From: Melampsora larici-populina 98AG31
Taxonomy: Eukaryota > Basidiomycota > Pucciniomycetes > Pucciniales > Melampsoraceae
Direction: 5' to 3'
Assembly (NCBI RefSeq): GCF_000204055.1
Contig: NW_006768943.1
Location: 1,691 to 19,911, forward strand
Length of the DNA: 18,221 nt
Shown here piece after piece: positions 1-8,011 of the stretch. Positions within the stretch are counted from its first letter, which is position 1. Each line of letters begins with the position of its first letter. Position numbers and translations under genes: made by a program. The notes under the pieces were generated by a model, which did no database searches, was not told where the DNA came from, and saw nothing but the letters and a program-made list of their open reading frames with translations.

Positions 1-930
1 TCATTCTCCCTTCCGCTTTTGTCGGTCAAATCAGTGTTGTAATACATGTTTTAAATGAAATAGTAAGGAACAGAAGAGGCCTTAAATGATCATCTTTTCA
101 TTCCTATTGTCTTTCTCTGATTACTCCTATCTTTGTGCAGCTAAGAAATATCAACATGTGGCAATGCAGTAGCAACGCTCCGCTTTGGCTTTCTATCAAA
201 TCTGAGTTACGTCCTACACAAGATACAGCTCGCTACATAACTATGTACATGGTAAAGGTGTTCGCGTGTCGCATGTGAAAACGGACTGTTACAGTCTAGG
301 GTCTATCCTTCAAACTTATCGAGTCCCTCTCCTTGCGAGGATTCTTGTTTACTTATCTCTATGTCACTGCCCTTGCTGATCTCGCTGGTTGTGTACACTA
401 TGTAATTCTGCTGATCCCCTTTGCTGCTTTTCAAAAATCCAATCAACCTTTTCCAATTCGATAGAATTTGTCGCATACATATGGATCATCCATCCATCTC
501 TGACGAGCTAAGACATTTCACAACCCATCTCAAAAAAGGGTGCCCAATCTGACCATATCTACGCTCCATACTTGATCAATTTGTATATCCCACTAATCGC
601 CAACCTTAAAACTACGTAGACCCCTGTTCTCGGAAGTTAAATGTTGCTTTCTAAAATCGCTTGGGTCTAAACTCCACTTCAAATACTGGGATATTCCCGC
701 GTTTTGGGGGTCGGCAAAGTCCGTGATTGGGATTTGATTTTTACCAGAGCAGGTGTATCTTGATTCTTGAATTGAACTTTCAAAGAAGCCGATTGATCGA
801 TTGTGATAGCAGGTTTTGTTTGTTCTGCGCACTTTTGTGGATGTCTTAGTTTGATCAAATCGATCTAAAGTTTGAACGATCGATGTGGTTCGGTTGTTTT
901 AATTCCATAGGATCGTTTGATCAAAATGAT
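1..930. other. Intergenic DNA, no gene supported
   Basis: No coding region can be supported here. The longest open stretch (593-832, minus, 79 codons) has no recognisable domain, no obvious splice partners and no homology I can name. The sequence is mixed AT-rich DNA with several GATC-containing runs near 840-925. It could hold a UTR or promoter of a gene lying to the left of the window, but nothing shows this. Confidence 0.5.
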
Positions 931-937
931 ATAATCT
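931..937. repeat. Target-site duplication, left copy
   Basis: ATAATCT directly precedes the left inverted repeat and is repeated at 2324-2330 directly after the right one. Confidence 0.8.
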
Positions 938-1040
938 ACGGAAGCCGTGACGTGAAGTGACCGCCACCCGTTTTTTCAAAACTTCGGTTTTCGGTTTTCG
1001 GTTTTCGGTTTTTGGAATTTGGGCATGTCCTTCAATTTTT
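938..1040 (+). repeat. Left terminal inverted repeat of the transposon
   Basis: This arm matches the reverse complement of 2222-2323 over its whole length, with one extra C (CCACCCG against CCACCG) and one G/T difference near the inner end. At 985-1013 it contains four copies of the heptamer CGGTTTT. Confidence 0.92.
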
Positions 1041-1062
1041 GATCCACACCACGGGCTACCAT

Positions 1063-1265
1063 CACCGAGAACACCAACTGACACCATCACCACCACCAAG
1101 GGTTTATTCCACACTCGTATTTTCACTCAGCACCCACCACCGAGCATTTTTTCCACATCTGTCTTTTCACCACCAGCTAGCTATGTACGAACATCACCAC
1201 CCACCACCGAGCTATCTTTGCACACTTGTCTTTTCACCAATCTAGCTATCACCACCACCACCCAG
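1063..1265. repeat. Degenerate CACCACC-rich minisatellite inside the transposon
   Basis: About three diverged units of roughly 60-67 bp. Each has a CACCCACCACCGAGC-like block followed by a T-rich part ending TCTTTTCACC and then CTAGCTA. The open frames across it are low-complexity and are not taken as coding. Confidence 0.6.
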
Positions 1266-1315
1266 CTTGAGTATCTTTTATCAAAGTCCAGACTTGTTTC
1301 AATTATCACTCACTC

Positions 1316-1412
1316 AATCAACTTGGTATCATTTACAGTCAATAAACTTGTAATCAACTTGGTATCATTCACAGTCAATAAACTTGTAATCAACTTGGTA
1401 TCATTTACAGTC
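1316..1412. repeat. 36-bp tandem repeat inside the transposon (2.7 copies)
   Basis: Units start at 1316, 1352 and 1388, each beginning AATCAACTTGGTATCATT. The first two differ at one base (TTTACAG against TTCACAG). The third is truncated after the shared CATTTACAGTCA. Confidence 0.9.
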
Positions 1413-1711
1413 ACAAATCACCTTACCCCTCAATCAATCAACAACCTTTCTGATCAAAGAAACTGTTGGTTTTCCAAATAGGTTGAATTTTGAGGAGGTG
1501 ATTGTCAAGATCAACCTCAATTGTTTGAGAACTCAGAATAATCAAAAATACTTGGCATACATTTTTTAAAACAGCCTCATGATTGAAATGTCGTAAGTTG
1601 TGTAAAACAATCAATAAGTAAGTGATACAAACTCTGTGAAATGATCAGGTTCCAGATTGTAATCACCATGATTTGTGATTATACTCTTTGCAATTCGAAG
1701 ATACTTATGTA

Positions 1712-2052
1712 AATTTTTTGTTCAGATGAGGGCCAGCCAATTCAGCATTTTGATGTGTAGTTAGTGTAAGAATTAATGGATCGATAAGAAGTTAAAGAAG
1801 AAACTTCAAAGGTGAACACAATGAGTGTTGAGATAAGAGCTTTCAGAGTTAGTTGTGATGTGTAGTAGGATCGAGTGGATCAATTTTTTGTTGAGATAAG
1901 AGCAAGCCGATGGAGCTTTTTGATGCAATGGGTAGTTTAAACATTAGTGGTTCGATATGAAGTTGACGAAGAAATTTAAAAGGTTAACACAACAGGTGTT
2001 GAGATAAGAGCTCGCCAATTCGACTGTGATGTGTAGTAGGATCTATTAGTTT
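1712..2052. repeat. 170-bp direct duplication inside the transposon
   Basis: 1712-1881 and 1882-2052 align as two diverged copies. Both start AATTTTTTGTT.AGAT.AG and both carry GTGTTGAGATAAGAGC (at 1825 and 1996) and TGTGATGTGTAGTAGGATC near the end. The copies differ far more than the terminal repeats do, so this duplication predates insertion at this site. Confidence 0.8.
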
Positions 2053-2221
2053 AATTTGAACTACAATACTTTGGTATTGATTGATACGATTGAAGTTGAT
2101 AAGATTTGAGATGTGGTTTGATTGAGTCAAAGTCTGGATATTTGAAGGCACAAGAGTTGAATCGGTCGAGCAGTTTGACCGACTCACTGTAAATTGAGAG
2201 GGAGGCATGGTTGCTTTTCAA

Positions 2222-2323
2222 AAAAATTGAAGGAAATGCCCAAATTCCAAAAACCGAAAACCGAAAACCGAAAACCGAAGTTTTGAAAAAACGGTGGCGG
2301 TCACTTCACGTCACGGCTTCCGT
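2222..2323 (-). repeat. Right terminal inverted repeat of the transposon
   Basis: Reverse-complement partner of 938-1040. The AAAACCG heptamers at about 2249-2278 mirror the CGGTTTT run of the left arm. The arms differ by one indel and one substitution, which points to fairly recent insertion or to selection for transposase recognition. Confidence 0.92.
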
Positions 2324-2330
2324 ATAATCT
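2324..2330. repeat. Target-site duplication, right copy
   Basis: ATAATCT directly follows the right inverted repeat and is identical to 931-937. Confidence 0.8.
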
Positions 2331-2795
2331 TACTTGGTCATCCTTCATCAACATATCTCCTTGTATCATTAATAACAATTTCAATTCATTTGATACGCAC
2401 AAACTTCGCACGTATTGTTTATCATCAATTTGATACTTGGGAACATCTAAACTCATTTTCAGTCACATTACAAATTGGATTCAAGTGGATCTATGATGGA
2501 TATCATCTTTCTTCAAATCGATCGCATTCTTTACCTTCAACCAAATTGATATGTCTATACTGGTAGACTTCAACTTTTAGGTTATTCATATCATATGCTC
2601 AGGAACCTAAAAGCGAATGAAAGGCAACATGGCAATAGGCTGTAGAAAAGCTCTGTTTCCTTGTGCAAGATATCTCTTTAGGTCTAAAGCTCAGACTGAA
2701 GCTGAGTTGAGTTCCATGAATCCAGAGGGCTGTTTAAATTTTCCGTCTTGACCATGTTGATTTGCGTAAAGAAGCTACATATACAAATCATTTGT
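2331..2795. other. Spacer between transposon and uL4m gene
   Basis: This stretch lies downstream of the minus-strand uL4m gene and presumably holds its 3' UTR. I see no coding region and no strong polyadenylation signal that could be fixed. Confidence 0.5.
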
Positions 2796-4004
2796 TCATA
2801 ATAAGCTAGCTAGAGAATTTGACGCAAGTGAATGTTGTAGATCAGCTTCTACTCTAGATACACCTAATGCGCTGATAGGTCTCCTCAAATCCCAAGTGAG
2901 CTTATGTTCTAAATACTTGATAGCTTCGATGTCCATTATACACTTTTCCCTGAGTAGTAGATGATAGATTCCAACTCTTCCAGGTCTCCAATCAGTTGTA
3001 TGAGGTTTTCCAGGTTGAAAGTCTTGTGGATGAGCCAGATCGACATTATTAAGACATGGAAGAATCAAAGCTTTTTGTTGTTGTGTCCACCAAGATCCAG
3101 TTTGACCTAATCGAATTCCAGGTGTAATCAAATGATCACGACCCAAAGCTTGTCGTAATAAACCTCCATCCTTCCAACCACTTTCGGGTGTACCCCAATC
3201 TCCTCCAGCGATCAACATTGCATCAGACCAACCTTTCTGTGTAATAAGTTCAGCTAATTGTTCGCTTCCATATTCTGTATCGTTCATTGAAAACCGATCT
3301 ACAAGAATTAAGTTTCCATCCCTCCAACGTTGACTTAAGACAGTTCTTAGACCCAATTCCCACACTTTACGTTGAATCCCTTGGGACCAATCTTTAGGTT
3401 TGGGTCCAAAGGCCACACCACCCTTTCTCAAGGTAGGAGAAGAAGCGTCACCGATCCGAGCACGACCAGTTCCTTTCTGAGGACGAAGTTTTCGACCTGA
3501 CATAGCTACTTCAGACCTTGTTTTCTACACATTTTTGAAAGATAAAAAAATCAGCATTAATCAAATAACTTCAAGATTTGATTGTGAATAAGAACATGTG
3601 AAGATAACTGACTGTGTTAGCACTTCCTGAACGCATAAGGCTACGTTCGAACATCACACATCGATGAATGATATCTGGTCGATTAGGTTGTCCAAAGACA
3701 TACTTCGACAAAGGGAAGACTGAGGGTTCATCAAAGGTGGCATCTGGATTTGAAAGGTCGAATCGATCGATCATGAGGTGTTGAACTGAGGATCCATGTG
3801 TGATGCCTGTACAAATCCGATATCTCAATATCAGTCAGATAAATTTATCTGGAGTCATTGATTACACGACTCACCTTCAGTCAATCGAGGAGATTGGGAA
3901 GAGTTTGATAAAGCTGATGAAGATGATTCAAATGATCGTAGGCTTGTAGTGAATGCTCGAGTGAGACCAAAGGCACGAGGAAGGAAAGCCGAGGTAGTAG
4001 GCAT
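2796..4004 (-). CDS. yml6: Mitochondrial large-subunit ribosomal protein uL4m
   Basis: Structural protein of the mitochondrial ribosome's large subunit (uL4 family), which binds 23S-type rRNA and lines the peptide exit tunnel. Exons are 3875-4004, 3613-3806 and 2796-3524; introns are 68 nt (GTGAGT..CAG) and 88 nt (GTCAGT..TAG). The joined product is 350 aa. Residues 1-43 are rich in Ser, Arg and Thr with few acids, as a mitochondrial targeting peptide should be. The uL4 signature begins at residue 109 (KTRSEV) and runs through SGRKLRPQKGTGRARIGD, then GGVAFGPKP and, nearer the C terminus, RVGIYHLLL. The second intron sits inside the uL4 core, just before KTR. The start at 4004 was chosen because it gives a clean presequence; in-frame ATGs at 4082 and 4133 would add an acid-containing extension. 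The family assignment is firm from the motif; the exact start is inferred. Confidence 0.94.
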
Positions 4005-4977
4005 GGCTGAGTGATCTGATTTCTTTGAGGTGAAGAGTTCTTTACAAATTTCTCTGGATCGGTGGCAGGTGACCCGTGACATATGATGGACTATGGAGTA
4101 AGTATATGTATTAGCATAATGCCCATATGTCACAAGATGCTAGTATGTAGGTACAGTCAAATGTCTTTCTGAAACTGTAGTTTTCAGAACAGCGAACACG
4201 AAAAGCGTCAATTGATCAAAGATCGAAATTAGAGACGCATACAAAAGGAACGCGTCTCTCATAAACAAATCAGTCATCAAGTCTACATTGTTTCCAAGTA
4301 AAATTTGATCTCGTATTGCCCGAATATTTCCCACTCAAGAAAATAGTTTCTTATAACTGGAGTCAAACTGTTCTGATTGGTCTTCAAATGATTTGATCCG
4401 ACTGATTTTACTTCCACTTGAGTCCAGAATCCAGATCAACTTCAATTATTTGATACTGAGTATAGTATACTCTCAACATCTGTCATCTACACTCTTTGGA
4501 TGTTTATCATCTTCTCAATGTGACCAGCTGGATTCGTTGGGTTGGAGGAACGTTGACGCCGAATCACATCCTTTGACTATCCTGAGTGTCACTTTGCCGT
4601 TCAAGGAGATCTCAAGCCTACATCACGATATCACCTACATACCAAGGTAACTCACTCACAAAACTGTAAATTTGTACATATCACCACATGAAAACAAAGA
4701 CGATCGACAGGAGAATGAGGAATAAATGAGTGCGTACGCAACTGTGCCTGAAGGCTTTTCATGCAGGCGAATTGATTCGTAAATTTGAATAAAGTTTGAA
4801 GAGCAGTCACCATGCAGGAATGGCGGAACAGTTACCGGGTTTCAACATCGGGAAGTTCAGGGATAAACTTGTTTTGTAAAGCTCAAGCGTAAGTGTATAA
4901 GAATCATGAATGGTCTTGCTTATGGGTTTTTGGTTATAATTCCATGACCAAACGTAGTCTCAGTCCGGCAGTGAGTC
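4005..4977. other. Spacer upstream of uL4m, no gene supported
   Basis: This stretch contains the promoter side of the uL4m gene. Two open stretches (4140-4334 minus and 4393-4650 plus) have no recognisable motif and no bordering splice partner giving a coherent protein. I see no other structure beyond the small dyad at 4231-4259. Confidence 0.45.
4231..4259. repeat. Small inverted repeat upstream of uL4m
   Basis: AGAGACGC (4231-4238) pairs with GCGTCTCT (4252-4259) across a 13-nt loop. It is about 230 bp upstream of the uL4m start. It may be chance, but it is the only clear dyad in this promoter-side region. Confidence 0.4.
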
Positions 4978-5197
4978 TTAAGAGGACTCAGAGTCAAAGG
5001 AGTCGCACACCATGAACGCGCGCGCGAGGGGTTCCCTACATGGGTTTAGGTTATGGAGTTCAAAAGTCCTCCAGAAGCTCGAGAAACTTCTGAAGCATGT
5101 CCGAGCACCTGTCGGAGAAACTTCTGGATGGCACTTCTTGAGAGGCTCCAAAAATTGCACAAAATCATCTTGGAGTCAACAAGAAGTTAGTTATTGA
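4978..5197. repeat. GC-richer island, open on both strands, possible dispersed repeat
   Basis: This island differs from its AT-rich surroundings: it has a CGCGCGCG run near 5018-5025, a telomere-like GGGTTTAGG at 5041-5049, and two copies of GAGAAACTTCT about 35 bp apart. Frames of 60-61 codons are open on both strands over nearly the same span. That is typical of a short GC-rich repeat and weak evidence for a gene. I infer a fragment of a dispersed repeat; no terminal structure is visible. Confidence 0.4.
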
Positions 5198-7435
5198 AGA
5201 TCATTCACAAATTAATTATGTACATGCCTAAACCCTTTCTCTTCTGTGAATATGGAAATGAGGAAAAAGAACTCATTTGTACGGGTGGAAAAGGGGGGAA
5301 TTGAAGAATTGTTATTCATTGTTGAAGGGCTAAGAGGTTTTCTATTTCCAAAACTTCCCCTCCGAATCTTACACCCGCGGCGGAGGTTTCTTTGATTTCA
5401 ATCTTTAAGTTATCAGTCTAGAAAATCTCAACGTTCGCTGAAGAATAGATTTTCAATTTCTACAAATGCAGGTCACCATTCGATTTCGATGGGCAAATGA
5501 TGTTACGTACCACGCTATTGCCCCGAGGATTTCTGATGATCGACTCAGACGAGATGAATGATCGCCGAAAATTCAAAAAACCACTTGGCAATTGAATTGA
5601 CAATTTACCACATGTTCTTAAATTAAAGTTTCCTCAGAACCATGTGATGATCCAAAATCGGGAATTCTCACACACCAAATGAGCGAAAAAAAGACCACAA
5701 GGATGATAAATCTTCAAAAACTCGTATGTAGGTGTAACTTTTTTTTTGAAAAAATCTACAACTTGCCAGTTCCCATATTTGCGGTACTCAAAGCTACATA
5801 TGTACGCGTACATAGTTGCTTTGAGTACCGTAATTGAAGTTGACTTGATCATCTGGTAAAAATCACGAGATGACAGAAAGATAGAAACATTGATGATTAA
5901 CCGCATGGGGGGTGCAAATTTAACCGATCTTGATGACAGAGCTGTTACATATGTATGTATATATATGCATATTTTTCTTCTCGGTAGAATCTCCGTACTC
6001 TCTTTCGGCATCTTGAGGATTTTTCTCAAACACAGGACCGATCGTCAAGGACACTATTTACATAGTTATCATTTCAGAAAAGCTTTTCACAGATTCCCCG
6101 CCAATTTGCTGAAGTCTTGCGGGTAAATTGGGTCCGATTCCCAGAGTTTTTCTTTGCATGATGTTGTAGTGAAGTCTTCAGCCCGAAAACGCGTCGGTGC
6201 CCAAAATCTTGAAGATGGTCACAAAGCTTTCGAAAAGTCATCATGCTTAAGTTACTCTGTAGATTTCAAATTTCAATTGTTGCTCACATGCAAACGAGTC
6301 AAAGGTCTTCGGGTCTGTTGATTCCTCCGCATCCCCCTACATACGCAGTCCTTGTTCATGTCAGATGGATACGGCTGAAGGGGTTAACGCAATTGAATAT
6401 ATGTATAAGCTAGGATCTCGATGGCTACAACGTTACAACCGGCTACCTAACCGTTTTGAATAGCACATACAAATCCACCCTTTATGCTGTGATTCAACTG
6501 ACCTTTAAGAGGTAGCGGATTTCAGCGATGATCTGCAAGTTAGGCGTTACAGTTTGGGGGTGTTTATGTATCATTCCCGGCACTACCGGCTCGTTACAAC
6601 GTACAAGGATAGGCGGTGTATCTCAGTTTTGAGTTGAGTGAGTTCAGGGAGAATTAAGGAGGATTGCATGGGAGAGTTTAAGAGTGTATTGTTTTTCGAG
6701 GTTTCGGGCCTTCAAGTTCGGGATTGGCAGAAGAGAGAATTCCTCAGTCGACTTCTTCCGCTTAAACTCTTCCACCCATCCGCCCGCAATTTTAGTTTTC
6801 AAGTGAATGGTAAAATAAGTTGCATTGTACAACCAGGTAGATTCGGATACAATGTCTGCATCAAATCTGAGGTGGCTTCTGCACGCCTTGATGGGTGAAG
6901 TTGACGCTGCACCTCATTTGACACTTTTCAAAGCTCTTCCCCTCCGTACATATCGGATGAGAATGCATTCAAGCTTCCCGACTTGAAGACTACTTTAGGT
7001 ACCACATTTATCTGATTGAACCCCTGACTGATGCTAAATACAATTCGCATACATATACCTGTGGTGCTGTCAATTTTGAAAAACCTGTCCAATTCTGAAC
7101 CGGGTTTCCGGCAAAACTCGAGCAAGTTGAGCCTTGGCGCCGGAACTTTGGCAAGCTTTGTGCACGTAACAGACCAAGAACCGGCAAATGATACCGGACT
7201 TTTGAAGAGGCAGTCAAGAAGAGAGGGATGGGAACCAAACTCAAAAGATAAAAGTACACGAGGAGGAATGAAGCTATGTAGTCTATAGCAGATGAAAATC
7301 AAGATTCTCCACATCACAGTGTTTTCAAATCTTGTTCACTCGCTCTTCTGCCTGTCTCTCTGATAGTCCATGATGCAATCTTAGGTGAGTTTTGGTCGGT
7401 TTGATGTTGAGCTGATGTCAGTTTATACATTGACA
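5198..7435. other. Gene-poor stretch with only minor structures
   Basis: No gene can be supported. The longest open stretches (5634-6029 minus, 131 codons; 6928-7317 minus, 129 codons; 6638-6898 plus, 86 codons) lack recognisable domains and overlap frames on the other strand. The first runs straight through a palindrome. Apart from the palindrome at 5782-5830, the stretch has AT microsatellite-like sequence at 5947-5972. Confidence 0.45.
5782..5830. repeat. 49-bp palindrome with nested palindromic core
   Basis: CGGTACTCAAAGC (5782-5794) is the exact reverse complement of the last 13 bases (5818-5830). Inside lies TATGTACGCGTACATA, itself a perfect 16-bp palindrome. Transcribed in either direction it would fold into a long hairpin with one small internal loop. 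It is not followed by a T-run and has no adjacent gene, so a terminator role is not indicated. Confidence 0.85.
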
Positions 7436-7454
7436 TCTCTCTCTCTCTGTGTGT
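7436..7454. repeat. CT/GT microsatellite
   Basis: A run of CT dinucleotides (7436-7448) passes into GTGTGTG. It lies about 560 bp upstream of the first zinc-cluster gene. Confidence 0.75.
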
Positions 7455-7719
7455 GGAGGTGGGTGGATGGTTGAGTGTGAATCCGTTCTTGCCAGTTGAT
7501 TTGATGATGATCATCTGCTTTTACTGCGAAACTGACGACAGCTTATTCCAGGCTTCCCGTAAATCAAGTTAGATGATAAGGTAAGCTGAATATGAATTTG
7601 AGTTGAAAGGCGGTGGTGAGTTTTGATTTGAAGCTCATTATAAATTGCGATTGTCAGATTTTCAACTTCCCTTGCATTAAATCTTCTTGCATTTCTTAAA
7701 TTTCTCAAAACTTCCAATC

Positions 7720-8011
7720 CATCAACTTCAACTTCCTATCATATCCCATTCAACTAACTACCTACCTACCTGCCTGAGCCTCCTCAACCCACCAAAAAAA
7801 AGGGAAGAACGGCATATTTGATCTGCTTCCCTCACACATATTTATATACATACTCTTCCTTGAGATTTACCAATCCTCATCATTCACTCTTAATCTCCAC
7901 TACATCATACCTTACTTTACTCTCTCTCTATTTCCACTCCTTTTCAGCTCTCAACCTCCGATTTTGTATTACGCCTCCATACCACACTAATTCCACTCAG
8001 TTTAAAGAGAA
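7720..8011 (+). promoter_or_regulatory. Pyrimidine-rich promoter/leader with TATA-like box
   Basis: The 290 bp before the ATG at 8012 are strongly C+T-rich on the coding strand, including CTACCTACCTGCCTGAG and many TCTCTC and CCACTC runs. This is a common feature of fungal core promoters just upstream of transcription start. A TATA-like TTTATATA lies at 7841-7848, 164 bp before the start codon. The polarity agrees with transcription of the plus-strand zinc-cluster gene. Confidence 0.5.

Larger units (their letters stand above)
938..2323. mobile_element. Non-autonomous DNA transposon with long terminal inverted repeats
   Basis: A 1,386-bp element bounded by near-perfect inverted repeats of about 103 bp (938-1040 and 2222-2323). 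It begins ACGGAAGCCGTGACGTGAAG and ends with the reverse complement. The 7 bp before it (931-937, ATAATCT) are repeated right after it (2324-2330), as expected for a target-site duplication; one further T can extend the match to 8 bp if the terminal base is shared. The interior has no ORF resembling a transposase and consists mainly of tandem repeats, so it must have been moved by an enzyme encoded elsewhere. Long inverted repeats would suit a Mutator-like element, whose duplications are usually 8-11 bp, while an 8-bp duplication would also suit hAT. The superfamily is therefore open. The element lies between the unassigned left flank and the 3' side of the uL4m gene. Confidence 0.88.

Noticed and set aside
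593..832. A 79-codon minus-strand open frame
   Set aside because: No domain, no splice signals making a longer protein, and no similarity I can name.
957..1481. A 174-codon plus-strand open frame
   Set aside because: It runs through the left inverted repeat and the tandem repeats of the transposon; the product is repetitive and low-complexity with no domain.
5634..6029. A 131-codon minus-strand open frame
   Set aside because: It crosses the 49-bp palindrome, overlaps a plus-strand frame, has no recognisable motif and no splice partners.
6110..6155. A tRNA T-arm-like stretch (TTGGGTCCGATTCCCAG)
   Set aside because: The loop does not match TTCRANY, and no A box, anticodon arm or acceptor stem pairs with it.
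6928..7317. A 129-codon minus-strand open frame
   Set aside because: Two other frames (one per strand) are open over the same span and none resembles a known family; GC-richer composition alone explains the lack of stops.
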